A stretch of 64,000 nt of DNA from Lysinibacillus fusiformis (GCF_007362955.1 NZ_CP041696.1:3162001-3226000), one strand, 5' to 3'; shown: positions 1-8,993, numbered from the stretch's first letter. Notes: generated by a model not told the origin, from the letters alone. A program made the numbers and translations.

Positions 1-338
1 ATTTGAAAATAAGAAAAGTAGGTACCTCCTTTGGCGTCGTCCTTGATAATAATGAACCACCACGATCTGGACATCGCCCATCTGTAGATGTGCTGTTCGA
101 AGACGTGAGCCAAATTAAAGATTTTGATAAGGTAGCAGTCATTATGACAGGTATGGGCCATGATGGTTCTAACGGATTAAAAGCATTAAAAAATACCGGG
201 AATGTGATTGCTATCTCAGAGTCAGCTGATACTTGCATAGTGTATGGTATGCCGAAAGCTGCGGTGGAAACGCAGCTTGTCGATGAAGTTGCTGATGTGG
301 ATGATATTGCACAAACAATTATGAAATATTTGCCTTAA
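1..338 (+). CDS. cheB: CheB methylesterase, C-terminal fragment (5' end outside window)
   Basis: Protein-glutamate methylesterase/deamidase that resets chemoreceptors. Only about the last 110 residues lie in the window; the reading frame is open to the left edge, so this is a window cut and not a broken gene. The visible part has the CheB C-terminal signature: HRPSVDVLFEDV, then VIMTGMGHDGSNGLKAL carrying the Asp of the catalytic Ser-His-Asp triad, then a QTIMKYLP tail. It ends 15 bp before cheA, so it is co-transcribed with the chemotaxis genes. Identity is strong; the apparent TTG start at 3 is an artefact of the truncation. Confidence 0.93.
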   Translation, partial: LKIRKVGTSFGVVLDNNEPPRSGHRPSVDVLFEDVSQIKDFDKVAVIMTGMGHDGSNGLKALKNTGNVIAISESADTCIVYGMPKAAVETQLVDEVADVDDIAQTIMKYLP

Positions 339-353
339 AAGGGGTGTCCTCTT

Positions 354-2399
354 ATGGAAGTCAATCAATATTTAGAGATGTTTATCGAAGAAAGTAAAGA
401 GCATTTACAAGCTTGTAGTGAACATTTATTAGAATTAGAAAAAAACCCAGATGATTTGGCTATTGTTGGGGAAATTTTCCGTTCTGCTCATACATTAAAA
501 GGTATGTCAGCGACAATGGGTTTCGAAGATTTAGCAGATTTAACGCATAAAATGGAAAATGTATTAGATGCAATCCGAAATGAAAAAATTCATGTAACAC
601 CAGAAATTTTAGATGTTGTATTTGAATCTGTAGACCATTTAGAGGAAATGGTCATGGATATTGCAAACGGTGGAGATGGAAAACGAGATGTTTCTTCAAC
701 CGTAGCCCAATTAAAGCGTATTGAATCTGGAGAGGAAGCGATACCGGAAATTGTTGCAACAACAAGTGAGACGCCATCTGAAGCATCTGTATTAGAATAT
801 GATGGTTTTGAACAAACGGTTATTACTCAATCTACTGAACAAGGATTTAATGCTTTTGAAATTTCGGTACGCCTTCGTGAAGACTGTCTATTAAAGGCGG
901 CACGAGTATTTATGGTGTTTGAGATTTTAGAAAAAGACGGAGATGTCATTAAATCTTCTCCAACAGTAGAGAGGCTTGAAGACGAACAGTTCGATCAACA
1001 ATTTTATGTGGCCTTCGTAACAAAAGAATCTGCTGAAGATATGCAGAAAAAGTTAATGAAAGTTTCCGAGGTGGAAGAAGTAAATGTCGCAACAATCGAT
1101 CATGGGAAATTCAGCGAAAAAGAGTATGAGGTACACAATGAAGTAGCAGCGACAGCAATGCTAGAAGAGGTAGCAACTCCAGCACCTACACCTGTACCAG
1201 CAAAATCAGCTACTCCTGCTAAAGCAGAAAAAAGTCATGCACCTGTTGGGAATAAAACAATTCGTGTTAATATCGAACGTCTAGATATATTAATGAACTT
1301 ATTCGAGGAACTTGTCATTGATCGTGGACGTCTACAATCAATTGCGACTGAAGTAAATCATACAGAGCTAAATGAAACGGTAGAGCGTATGAGCCGTGTA
1401 ATGGGTGATTTACAGACGATTATTTTAACGATGCGGATGGTTCCTGTTGAAACAGTGTTCAATCGTTTCCCAAAAATGATTCGTCAGCTATCGCGTGACT
1501 TAAACAAAAAAATTAATCTTGAAATTATTGGTGCTGAAACTGAACTGGACCGTACTGTAATTGATGAAATCGGGGATCCACTTGTTCACTTAATCCGTAA
1601 TTCTGTCGATCACGGTATTGAAAATCCAACAGCTCGCCGTGCTAAGGGTAAGCCAGAGGAAGGAACAGTTGAATTACGTGCTTATCATAGTGGTAACTAT
1701 GTCTTCATCGAGATTGAGGATGATGGAGCAGGCATTAATCGTGAAAAAGTACTAGCAAAAGCGATTGCAAAAGGTGTTGTCACACAAGAACAATCGTTCT
1801 TAATGTCGGATAAACAAATCAATGAACTAATTCTAGCTTCGGGCTTCTCGACAGCAGATGTCATTTCTGACGTATCAGGTCGTGGTGTTGGTTTAGATGT
1901 TGTTAAAACGACCATTGAATCATTAGGCGGAAATATTTCGATTGAATCTACGCAAGATGTAGGCTCTATTTTCTCTATTCAATTACCTTTAACATTATCA
2001 ATTATCTCCGTCATGCTAGTAGAAATCGAAAAAGAGATTTATGCAATTCCGTTATCATCGATTATTGAAACATCTATTATCCGTTCATCAGATATTATGA
2101 ATGCGCATAACCAAAAAGTAATCGATTTCCGTGGCAAAGTTGTCCCACTTGTATTCTTGGAGGAAATCTTTGAGGTACCTCGTAAAGAGCTACAAGATGA
2201 TGAGTTCCATTCAGTAGTCATAGTTCGTAAAGGTGAAAAACTTGCTGGTTTAGTTGTAGATTCATTCATTGGCCAACAAGAAATTGTACTGAAATCATTA
2301 GGAAATTACTTAACAAATATCTTTGCAATTTCGGGTGCCACAATTTTAGGAAATGGTAAAGTGGCCTTAATTGTGGACTGCAACGCACTTATTAAATAA
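354..2399 (+). CDS. cheA: Chemotaxis sensor histidine kinase CheA
   Basis: Cytoplasmic kinase that couples receptor arrays to CheY and CheB. 681 aa. Domains in order: HPt (P1) about 1-105 with the phospho-accepting His46 in FRSAHTLKGMS; P2 about 165-250; a Pro/Ala-rich linker (APTPVPAKSATPAKAEK) about 270-295; dimerisation helices about 300-365; HATPase with N box HLIRNSVDHGIE near 411, DDGAGI near 455 and GRGVGLDVV near 508; C-terminal CheW-like domain from about 535. Start ATG 354 follows AAAAGGGGTGTCC. Length is normal for Firmicutes (B. subtilis about 670). All key motifs are intact. Confidence 0.98.
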   Translation: MEVNQYLEMFIEESKEHLQACSEHLLELEKNPDDLAIVGEIFRSAHTLKGMSATMGFEDLADLTHKMENVLDAIRNEKIHVTPEILDVVFESVDHLEEMVMDIANGGDGKRDVSSTVAQLKRIESGEEAIPEIVATTSETPSEASVLEYDGFEQTVITQSTEQGFNAFEISVRLREDCLLKAARVFMVFEILEKDGDVIKSSPTVERLEDEQFDQQFYVAFVTKESAEDMQKKLMKVSEVEEVNVATIDHGKFSEKEYEVHNEVAATAMLEEVATPAPTPVPAKSATPAKAEKSHAPVGNKTIRVNIERLDILMNLFEELVIDRGRLQSIATEVNHTELNETVERMSRVMGDLQTIILTMRMVPVETVFNRFPKMIRQLSRDLNKKINLEIIGAETELDRTVIDEIGDPLVHLIRNSVDHGIENPTARRAKGKPEEGTVELRAYHSGNYVFIEIEDDGAGINREKVLAKAIAKGVVTQEQSFLMSDKQINELILASGFSTADVISDVSGRGVGLDVVKTTIESLGGNISIESTQDVGSIFSIQLPLTLSIISVMLVEIEKEIYAIPLSSIIETSIIRSSDIMNAHNQKVIDFRGKVVPLVFLEEIFEVPRKELQDDEFHSVVIVRKGEKLAGLVVDSFIGQQEIVLKSLGNYLTNIFAISGATILGNGKVALIVDCNALIK

Positions 2400-2426
2400 G
2401 GTGAATGAATAAGAGAGGTGTTAACA

Positions 2427-2873
2427 ATGACAAACGCAGTTGAACAAGAAAATATTAAAGTGATCGTCTTCCAATTAGCAGATAAGGAATATGCCATTCC
2501 AGTATCACACGTTCAAGGAATAGAGAAGTTAATGCATATTACACGCGTGCCTAAAACGGCGAATTATGTGAAAGGTGTTATTAACCTACGTGGTGTTGTA
2601 ACACCAATTGTGGATTTACGTGAACGCTTTGAGTTACCAATCTCTGAACATGAAGAAACAACTCGTATTATTATTATTTCATTAGAGGATATGGAAGTCG
2701 GTTTCGTAGTAGATTCGGCAAACGATGTGATAGACATTCCAGCAAATTCAATTGAACCACAACCAGAAGTAGTTGGTTCACTTGAAGAAGAGTTTATTTC
2801 AGGTGTGGCAAAAATAGACAAACGATTATTGATTTTATTGCATTTAGAGAAAGTATTAAATCCACTAAAGTAG
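2427..2873 (+). CDS. cheW: Chemotaxis adaptor CheW
   Basis: 148-aa scaffold that joins CheA to the chemoreceptors. It is a single CheW beta-barrel domain (VIVFQLADKEYAIPVSHVQGIE ... VKGVINLRGVVTPIVDLRERF). ATG 2427 is preferred over an in-frame GTG at 2418, because that GTG is part of the AGAGAGGTG ribosome site. The gene lies 27 bp after cheA and 9 bp before cheC, inside the che operon. Confidence 0.97.
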   Translation: MTNAVEQENIKVIVFQLADKEYAIPVSHVQGIEKLMHITRVPKTANYVKGVINLRGVVTPIVDLRERFELPISEHEETTRIIIISLEDMEVGFVVDSANDVIDIPANSIEPQPEVVGSLEEEFISGVAKIDKRLLILLHLEKVLNPLK

Positions 2874-2882
2874 GGATCGATT

Positions 2883-3515
2883 ATGACATTTAATCAAAAG
2901 ATTACATCACTACATTTAGATGTATTAAAGGAAATTGGAAATATTGGTGCTGCGCATGCTGCGACAGCACTTTCCAACTTACTTGGTAAAAAAATCGACA
3001 TGCGTGTGCCAAAAGTTGAGATGGTATCGTTTAATGACATGATGGAACTCGCTGGAGGGTCTGAAAACGTCGTTGTTGGGATTTTTTTACGCATCGAGGG
3101 TGATGCTGAAGGAAGTATGTTTTTTATCCTTCCTATCGAGCAGGCTAATCGCTTTATCCGACGGCTAATATATGATGAATCGTTCGACTTTAAAAAACCA
3201 CCTGTTTCAGAATTAGGTTTATCGGCCATGCAGGAAATGGGTAATATTTTATCGGGTTCATATTTATCGGCATTGTCAGACTTTACAAATTTAAAAATTT
3301 ATCCAACTGTGCCAGGGCTAAGTGTCGACATGTTTGGTGCAATCATCAGTATTGGCTTAATTGAATTATCGCATGTCAGTGATAATGTTATCGTAATAAA
3401 TACATCCATTTTTGAAGACGGGGTAGAGGATCATGAAACTGTAAGAGGACATTTCTTCTTACTACCAGATCCAGATTCATTTGATGCTATTTTTAAAGCA
3501 TTAGGAGTATCATAA
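2883..3515 (+). CDS. cheC: CheY-P phosphatase CheC
   Basis: Dephosphorylates CheY-P and also binds CheD. 210 aa with the two CheC/FliY phosphatase motifs, LKEIGNIGAAHAATALSNLL near residue 16 and AMQEMGNILSGSYLSAL near 115, each with the paired Glu/Asn residues. Both sites look intact. It sits between cheW and cheD as in Bacillus, which supports the CheC-CheD-CheY adaptation loop. Confidence 0.96.
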   Translation: MTFNQKITSLHLDVLKEIGNIGAAHAATALSNLLGKKIDMRVPKVEMVSFNDMMELAGGSENVVVGIFLRIEGDAEGSMFFILPIEQANRFIRRLIYDESFDFKKPPVSELGLSAMQEMGNILSGSYLSALSDFTNLKIYPTVPGLSVDMFGAIISIGLIELSHVSDNVIVINTSIFEDGVEDHETVRGHFFLLPDPDSFDAIFKALGVS

Positions 3516-3518
3516 ATT

Positions 3519-4019
3519 ATGATAAATAGTAGTGGACAAGTAATAAAAGTTGGAATTGCACAAATGGATGTAGCAAAACTACCAAATACGATAAGAACTT
3601 CAGGACTTGGTTCTTGTGTGGGTGTTATTTTATACGATGAGTCAAAAAAAATTGCTGGTTTAATACATGTGATGCTACCAGATTCTAGCTTGGGTAGATC
3701 AGAGACGATTAATGTGGCGAAATTTGCTGATACTGGAATTTTGGGCATGATTGACTTATTGAAGCTAGAGGGTGTTCAAAAGTTCAAGTTAAAGGCTAAA
3801 ATCGCGGGTGGTGCGCAGATGTTTCAATTCTCTTCGGACAAGGATTCAATGCGCATCGGTCCACGTAATGTAGAAGCTGTGAAGAGTGAATTGAAGCGTC
3901 AAGGAATTCCTTTAATTGCTGAAGATACTGGTGGTAATAGCGGTAGAACGATTGAATTTAATCCTGCGACTTCGACATTACATATCCGAACGGTTAACCA
4001 AGGAGTGAGCGAAATATAA
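3519..4019 (+). CDS. cheD: Chemoreceptor glutamine deamidase CheD
   Basis: Deamidates receptor glutamines and stimulates CheC. 166 aa. The catalytic pair is visible as Cys33 in GLGSCVGV and His50 in AGLIHVMLPDS, with the 17-residue spacing expected for the family. AGGAQMF and the GGNSGRTIEF segment are also typical. It begins 3 bp after cheC. Its TAA stop shares one base with the next ATG, so translation is probably coupled. Confidence 0.96.
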   Translation: MINSSGQVIKVGIAQMDVAKLPNTIRTSGLGSCVGVILYDESKKIAGLIHVMLPDSSLGRSETINVAKFADTGILGMIDLLKLEGVQKFKLKAKIAGGAQMFQFSSDKDSMRIGPRNVEAVKSELKRQGIPLIAEDTGGNSGRTIEFNPATSTLHIRTVNQGVSEI

Positions 4020-4390
4020 TGTTTGGTTCTATTTTTTATAATCTCTGGGGAGCATTAATTGCCTTTTCTATTTATTTCTTTATGACATTTCAAAAGCCTT
4101 TTACGCCATTACGTATTATTATCGGTTCATTTGTAGTCGCGCTAATTGTCTTTTTCGTTATGTACCTTGTAAGATTGTTAATCACATATATTTTATTTAC
4201 GCCGGATGTAAACCAAGCGCATACAGAGGGTGAGCTTGAAGAAAATATGTCTGATGAACAAAATGACGAGAACCAGATAAAACTGAACAAAAGCTCAACT
4301 GTTGAGTTTGAAGATGAAAGTACAGAAGATATAGCACAAGTTGTACGTACGATGATGAGTCGTGAAGAGGAACAACAAGTAAATGCATAA
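4019..4390 (+). CDS. Small two-pass membrane protein of the che/sigD locus, unknown function
   Basis: Not recognised as a named family. 123 aa: hydrophobic segments at about 5-24 and 30-58 form a probable helical hairpin in the membrane. An acidic cytoplasmic-looking tail follows (EGELEENMSDEQNDEN, then EDESTEDIAQVVRTMM). The start overlaps the cheD stop by one base (TAATG), which is good evidence that it is a real, coupled gene. B. subtilis has no gene here between cheD and sigD. Position suggests a motility-related role, but nothing in the sequence proves it. Confidence 0.7.
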   Translation: MFGSIFYNLWGALIAFSIYFFMTFQKPFTPLRIIIGSFVVALIVFFVMYLVRLLITYILFTPDVNQAHTEGELEENMSDEQNDENQIKLNKSSTVEFEDESTEDIAQVVRTMMSREEEQQVNA

Positions 4391-4705
4391 AACCAGGCAA
4401 TCTCGACTGCATCCAATGTTAGTGTCCAACTAACAATTGTTTGCAGTTTTTCTTATGCCAAAAGAGGGAATAGGGAGGAATCATATAATAGTGTTAGAGA
4501 AACATATGAAATGATGGCGAATCTTGTTATAATATAGGAAAGAATGGCATCGGTTTTATCAATGTCTACTCATTCGCGTCATACGCACGAGATTCTTTAA
4601 TTTTTCGTGCGAAAGTGGTAGAACATATACTTTTGCTTCGGGCTCGTAGTAGCTTTCTCGTGTGAACGAGCTCGAATGCGCTTTTCTTAAAGAGAGGTGG
4701 ATTTC
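4391..4705 (+). promoter_or_regulatory. cheD/sigD spacer with extended -10 promoter
   Basis: This 315-bp gap has no gene. It holds an extended -10 motif, TG-T-TATAAT, at 4525-4533 with only a poor -35, so sigD may have its own vegetative promoter in addition to operon read-through. Several short inverted repeats follow, for example GCTCGT near 4639 pairing with ACGAGC near 4667, so the sigD leader RNA may be structured. The sigD ribosome site AGAGAGGTGG is at 4691-4700. Confidence 0.45.
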
Positions 4706-5476
4706 ATGACACAACCAAATCTGAACGAAGAAAAAAAGCTGTGGAGTCGCTGGATCAACGACCGTGATCCAGATGCGGGTGATTTACTTATAAAAAAATA
4801 TATATCTCTTGTTTCTTACCATGTACAACGAATTGGTGCAGGTTTACCGAAGAGTGTATCAAGAGACGATTTAACAAGTTTAGGCATGTTAGGTCTTTTT
4901 GATGCATTAAATAAATTTGATATTAATCGAGACTTGAAATTTGATACATATGCTTCATTTAGAGTAAGAGGGGCGATTATCGATGGCTTACGTAAGGAAG
5001 ATTGGTTGCCGCGTTCTGCACGAGAAAAGGCTAAAAAATTGGATACTCAGATAGAACAGTTAGAACAGAGGTATATGCGTCATGTAACACCTGAGGAGCT
5101 CGCCAATCATATGGAATTACCAGTAGAGGAAGTTTACCAAACTGTACAAGAGCATTTCTTTTCAAATGTATTATCTATTAATGAGCAACAAGATCAGGAA
5201 GAAACAGAGGGAAAGGCGTTTATCATCCGTGATGATACGACGAAGACCCCGGAGCAGGTTATTATAAAATCAGAATTATTGGGTGACTTAACCACCAATA
5301 TACAAAAGCTAAATGATAAAGAACAGCTTGTGCTTAGTTTATTTTATACTGAGGAACTAACGTTGACAGAGATTGGTGAAATGTTGGAATTGTCAACATC
5401 ACGTATTTCACAGATTCACTCGAAGGCATTATTAAAGCTACGAAAGTTGCTGTCGAATGAGATGTTAAATGTGTAA
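4706..5476 (+). CDS. sigD: Flagellar/motility sigma factor SigD (FliA family)
   Basis: Sigma-28 family factor that directs late flagellar, chemotaxis and autolysin genes. 256 aa. Region 2 is visible as DDLTSLGMLGLFDALNKFD and FDTYASFRVRGAIIDGLRKEDW. Region 3 is RSAREKAKKL onward. Region 4 is the HTH LTLTEIGEMLELSTSRISQIHSKAL. ATG 4706 is chosen over GTG 4697 because the latter lies in the ribosome site. Its place after cheD and before the swrB-like gene matches the fla/che operon of Bacillus. Confidence 0.97.
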   Translation: MTQPNLNEEKKLWSRWINDRDPDAGDLLIKKYISLVSYHVQRIGAGLPKSVSRDDLTSLGMLGLFDALNKFDINRDLKFDTYASFRVRGAIIDGLRKEDWLPRSAREKAKKLDTQIEQLEQRYMRHVTPEELANHMELPVEEVYQTVQEHFFSNVLSINEQQDQEETEGKAFIIRDDTTKTPEQVIIKSELLGDLTTNIQKLNDKEQLVLSLFYTEELTLTEIGEMLELSTSRISQIHSKALLKLRKLLSNEMLNV

Positions 5477-5514
5477 TAAGCGAATAAGCACATAACTTTG
5501 AAGGAGGGAGTCTC

Positions 5515-5823
5515 ATGAGTTTAAAAGGTGTCGAATTACAAATAGCTATTCCGAAAACATTTGAAGCGGGTAAAATGGCAGATCAGGCACAACAACAAAC
5601 TTTGGCTCAGCAAGCACATGCAAATGAGGCGCTAAAAAAAGAATTAGAGCGTAAGCAGAAAGTTGTGAATACTTCAGAGGGTATGGTTGAGATTAGTGAA
5701 GAGGAAGAAGCGGGAGGAGAGTACATAAAAGGTACTCGTAAAAAGAAAAAGAATAGTACCGAAATACCAGAAAAACAGGCCCAACACCCGTTTAAAGGGA
5801 ATTTCGTGGACTTTAGTGGATAG
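5515..5823 (+). CDS. Conserved-looking small charged protein downstream of sigD, unknown function
   Basis: 102 aa, no family I can name. The N-terminus is amphipathic (SLKGVELQIAIPKTFEAGK). Then come a Gln/Ala-rich probable coiled coil (about 20-50), an acidic stretch with EISEEEEAGGEY, a KKKKN basic patch and a C-terminal HPFKGNFVDFSG. It has a strong ribosome site (AAGGAGGGAG) 38 bp after sigD and ends 9 bp before the swrB-like gene, so it is very likely expressed. A regulatory or flagellar-assembly role is only inferred from position. Confidence 0.75.
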   Translation: MSLKGVELQIAIPKTFEAGKMADQAQQQTLAQQAHANEALKKELERKQKVVNTSEGMVEISEEEEAGGEYIKGTRKKKKNSTEIPEKQAQHPFKGNFVDFSG

Positions 5824-5832
5824 GAGTTTACT

Positions 5833-6414
5833 ATGACAACCATACTAATAGCTGTTCTATTTGTTTTACAGCTACTTTCATTTTACTTCATTATTATACT
5901 GAATACGAAACTAGCAAAATTCAAGGATTTAGAAAATAAGCAGGAGCGCTTAATGCGAGAAATGGATGATACCATTAGTCTCTATTTAGCAGATATGAAG
6001 GATGAAAATAATCGCTTGATTCAAGAGTTGCAGGCCGTACCTAAAGCTGAAATTAAAACACATGCTGTACAACAGGCAGAGGAAATTGTTCAGCACAAAG
6101 AGCAAGGTTACAAGAAATCACAGACGAAGGTAGAAGAAACGGAATTAGCCGCTACTAATCGCGCTAGTGAACCGCGTATTTTAGTCTCTAAAAATATAGT
6201 AGCCAATGCTTATTCACGTCAACAGCAGGCAGGAGTGACAGTACAAACTACTTCTCAAGCAAAGGATGTAACGATAAAAGAAGAGCTGAAGCCAATAACC
6301 GTGGAACAACAAGTCGTGCAACTAGCGAAGCAAGGAAAAACTGCGGAGGAAATTGCCAAACAGCTACAAAAAGGTAAGACAGAAATCGAGCTTTTATTGA
6401 AGTTTCATAGCTAA
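5833..6414 (+). CDS. swrB: SwrB-like membrane-anchored motility protein
   Basis: 193 aa. One N-terminal membrane helix (about residues 2-22) is followed by a coiled-coil stretch (KFKDLENKQERLMREMDDTI). A variable Gln-rich middle follows, then a C-terminal helix-turn-helix-like module (VVQLAKQGKTAEEIAKQLQKG, then EIELLLKF). This layout and C-terminus match the SwrB/YlxL family, which in B. subtilis promotes flagellar export and SigD activity. Location between sigD and rpsB is the same as in B. subtilis. The middle region is poorly conserved, so the assignment rests on ends and context. Confidence 0.8.
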   Translation: MTTILIAVLFVLQLLSFYFIIILNTKLAKFKDLENKQERLMREMDDTISLYLADMKDENNRLIQELQAVPKAEIKTHAVQQAEEIVQHKEQGYKKSQTKVEETELAATNRASEPRILVSKNIVANAYSRQQQAGVTVQTTSQAKDVTIKEELKPITVEQQVVQLAKQGKTAEEIAKQLQKGKTEIELLLKFHS

Positions 6415-6419
6415 AATAG

Positions 6420-6448
6420 TTGCTAATGTGGATAAGCTGTGATATAGT
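6420..6448 (+). promoter_or_regulatory. Vegetative promoter of rpsB
   Basis: TTGCTA at 6420-6425, a 17-bp spacer and TATAGT at 6443-6448 form a near-consensus sigma-A promoter directly after swrB. The transcript would have a leader of about 115 nt before the rpsB ribosome site (CTAGGAGGAA), enough room for S2 autoregulation, though no specific leader fold is claimed. Confidence 0.75.
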
Positions 6449-6571
6449 AGCAAATGGTGTTATTATTACACACGCATTTTGATGTAGTAAGTGGTGCTCT
6501 TAGATTAGGGTAGCTTGTTGCAGGTGATAAATGCGGAGGAAAAAAACCAAACATTCTAGGAGGAAATTCAC

Positions 6572-7291
6572 ATGTCAGTAATTTCTATGAAACAATTACT
6601 TGAAGCTGGTGTACATTTCGGTCACCAAACTCGTCGTTGGAACCCAAAAATGAAGAAATATATCTTCGTTGAACGTAACGGGATCTACATCATCGACTTA
6701 CAAAAAACTGTTAAAAAATTAGAGGAAGCTTATGACTTCATGCGTCAAGTTGGTCAAGACGGTGGTAAAGTTCTTTTCGTTGGTACGAAAAAACAAGCAC
6801 AAGAAGCGATCAAAGACGAAGCTGAACGTTCTGGCAACTACTACATTAACCAACGTTGGTTAGGTGGTACTCTTACTAACTTCGGTACAATTCAAAAACG
6901 TGTTGCACGTATGAAAGCTATCGAAAAAATGGAAGAAGAAGGAACTTTTGAAGTTCTTCCTAAAAAAGAAGTAATCCAACTTAAAAAAGAACACGAACGT
7001 CTAGTTAAATTCTTAGGCGGTATCCGTGATATGCACAATCTTCCAGACGTTATGTTCGTGGTTGACCCACGTAAAGAGCGTATCGCTGTTGCTGAAGCTC
7101 GTAAATTAAACATCCCTCTAGTAGGTATTGTTGATACTAACTGTGATCCAGATGAAATCGACTACGTAATCCCTGCTAATGATGATGCTATTCGTGCTGT
7201 TAAACTTTTAACTGCTAAAATGGCAGACGCTTTAATCGAGTCAAAACAAGGTGAAGAAGAAGCTCCAGTTGTAGAAGCTGCTGCTGAGTAA
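6572..7291 (+). CDS. rpsB: 30S ribosomal protein S2
   Basis: 239-aa small-subunit protein. It begins [19 protein letters not shown], and [20 protein letters not shown] and [14 protein letters not shown] are diagnostic for bacterial S2. The C-terminus is acidic ([15 protein letters not shown]). It is followed by a strong hairpin before tsf, so the two genes may be differentially expressed despite adjacency. Confidence 0.99.
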   Translation: MSVISMKQLLEAGVHFGHQTRRWNPKMKKYIFVERNGIYIIDLQKTVKKLEEAYDFMRQVGQDGGKVLFVGTKKQAQEAIKDEAERSGNYYINQRWLGGTLTNFGTIQKRVARMKAIEKMEEEGTFEVLPKKEVIQLKKEHERLVKFLGGIRDMHNLPDVMFVVDPRKERIAVAEARKLNIPLVGIVDTNCDPDEIDYVIPANDDAIRAVKLLTAKMADALIESKQGEEEAPVVEAAAE

Positions 7292-7302
7292 TTCACGTTT
7301 AC

Positions 7303-7345
7303 AAAAAGGTGATAAGTGGCTCAGACCCCCTTATCACCTTTTTTA
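7303..7345 (+). terminator. rpsB-tsf intrinsic terminator/attenuator
   Basis: AAAAGGTGATAAG pairs with CTTATCACCTTTT around a 14-nt loop and ends in a T run. It lies in the 100-bp rpsB/tsf gap and would lower read-through into tsf. Confidence 0.85.
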
Positions 7346-7391
7346 GAACCTAATCACTATAATCTCTACCAATTCGAGGAGGAAACACTAA

Positions 7392-8279
7392 ATGGCAAAC
7401 ATTACTGCACAATTAGTAAAAGAATTACGCGAAAAAACTGGCGCTGGTATGATGGACTGTAAAAAAGCGTTAGTACAAACTGAAGGTGACTTAGAAGCTG
7501 CAATCGACTTCTTACGTGAGAAAGGTCTTTCATCAGCTGCTAAAAAATCTGATCGTATCGCTGCTGAAGGTACAACTTACATCTTAGCTCAAGGTAATGA
7601 AGCGATCTTAATTGAAGTAAACGCTGAAACTGACTTCGTAGCTAAAAACGATAAATTCGTAGTATTAGTTGAACAACTTGCTGCACAATTATTAGCTGCT
7701 AAACCAGAATCTGTTGAAGCTGCTCTTGAGCTTGAAAACGCTGAAGGCGTAAAAATCGCTGACCAAATTTCGACTGCTGTTGCAACAATCGGTGAAAAAA
7801 TTAGCCTACGTCGTTTTGAAATTAAAACAAAAACTGATGCAGATGCATTCGGTTCTTACCTACACATGGGTGGACGTATCGGTGTATTAGTAACTTTAGA
7901 AGGCTCTACTGATGAAGCTGCTGCAAAAGATGTAGCTATGCACATCGCTGCAATTAACCCAACGTACGTTTCTCGTGAAGAAGTTTCTGCTGAAGAAGTT
8001 GAACGTGAGCGTAAAGTGTTAACTGAACAAGCACTTAACGAAGGTAAACCAGAAAACATCGTAGCGAAAATGGTTGAAGGTCGTCTTGGTAAATACTTCG
8101 AAGACGTTTGCTTACTTGACCAATCATTCGTTAAAAACTCTGACCAAAAAGTACGTGATTTCGTTGCTTCAACTGGTGGTAATGTAACAGGTTTCGTTCG
8201 TTACTCTGTAGGTGAAGGTATCGAGAAACGTGAAGATAACTTTGCTGAAGAAGTAATGAACCAAGTTAAAGGTAACTAA
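7392..8279 (+). CDS. tsf: Elongation factor Ts
   Basis: Guanine nucleotide exchange factor for EF-Tu. 295 aa (B. subtilis 293). N-terminal UBA-like domain ([20 protein letters not shown]) and the EF-Tu-contacting [15 protein letters not shown] motif near residue 80 are intact. The ribosome site is CGAGGAGGAAA. It follows rpsB, the near-universal arrangement. Confidence 0.99.
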   Translation: MANITAQLVKELREKTGAGMMDCKKALVQTEGDLEAAIDFLREKGLSSAAKKSDRIAAEGTTYILAQGNEAILIEVNAETDFVAKNDKFVVLVEQLAAQLLAAKPESVEAALELENAEGVKIADQISTAVATIGEKISLRRFEIKTKTDADAFGSYLHMGGRIGVLVTLEGSTDEAAAKDVAMHIAAINPTYVSREEVSAEEVERERKVLTEQALNEGKPENIVAKMVEGRLGKYFEDVCLLDQSFVKNSDQKVRDFVASTGGNVTGFVRYSVGEGIEKREDNFAEEVMNQVKGN

Positions 8280-8360
8280 TTTTGTAACACTAGTTCATTA
8301 ATGGACTGGCTTACATTTGATCCTAACCAAATAATATCTAGAACTTTCTAGACAAAAATG

Positions 8361-8393
8361 GGGAACACAACATAACGTGTTCCCTATTTTTCC
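8361..8393 (+). terminator. tsf intrinsic terminator
   Basis: GGGAACAC (8361-8368) pairs perfectly with GTGTTCCC (8377-8384), followed by TATTTTT. It ends the rpsB-tsf unit and separates it from the structured element downstream. Confidence 0.88.
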
Positions 8394-8418
8394 GAAATGA
8401 GGAAAAAACGATATAATT

Positions 8419-8887
8419 GGCTCATCACCAAAAGTAGGGGATGACATTGGTTATAACGTATGGCGTATATCCCGCATTAACAGTCAGTAAGACGCCCACC
8501 TCAAGTTGAAAGATGAGAATGAGTTAACGAGGTGGCTAATCAACTGACCATAAAAGCCCGATTGGTTCGGGGCAACAGGATGTTGGTCACACAAGCTTTT
8601 TCACAGGATGTGAAGGTTTTAGCTTGTGTTCCTCTATTTAATGTGGGGATGAAGAAAACTCCCACTGATTGAAGTTTCACTTTATATGAGTTAATTGGAG
8701 TTGAGGTTGGGTGACTTTTGGGATTAGCGTCACAGATGAGACCTATGCGCGAGCCAGTAGAGGAACGAAAGCTAAATGCATCACGTCCTGTGATAACGCT
8801 TTCGTGACCAACATTCTATTGCCCCAAGTGGCTCGTCGGACGCACCCAGTCGGAACGAATATCAACCCCACGTTATGGTGATGAGCC
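8419..8887 (+). ncRNA. Large structured intergenic RNA candidate between tsf and pyrH
   Basis: A 469-bp stretch without an ORF but densely self-complementary. A perfect 12-bp terminal stem joins 8419-8430 (GGCTCATCACCA) to 8876-8887. Long-range helices: 8580-8590 with 8804-8814 (11 bp) and 8569-8575 with 8819-8825 (7 bp). Local helices: 8483-8488/8543-8548, 8496-8502/8529-8535, the CCCGA...TCGGG hairpin near 8558, ACACAAGCT/AGCTTGTGT near 8590-8629, GTGGG/CCCAC near 8643, and CGAAAGC/GCTTTCG near 8766-8804. This multi-branched design resembles known large bacterial RNAs. Near the 3' end it carries CGGACGCACCC, which recalls IscB/IsrB omega-RNA (HEARO) scaffolds, and the edge has GTGATGA. HEARO identity is a memory-based guess; the presence of structure is seen directly. 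Confidence 0.65.
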
Positions 8888-8993
8888 ATATAATTTTCTA
8901 TTCTCCTTATTCACAACTAGCAATTATTGTTAGATATAATATAATGGAAAAGGAATAGAAATGTTTTAAATAAATGTCTGACGGAGGTTTACA

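Noticed and set aside
8440..8860. Group I or group II intron in the tsf-pyrH gap
   Set aside because: I see no group II domain V motif, no recognisable group I core and no interrupted host gene on either side.
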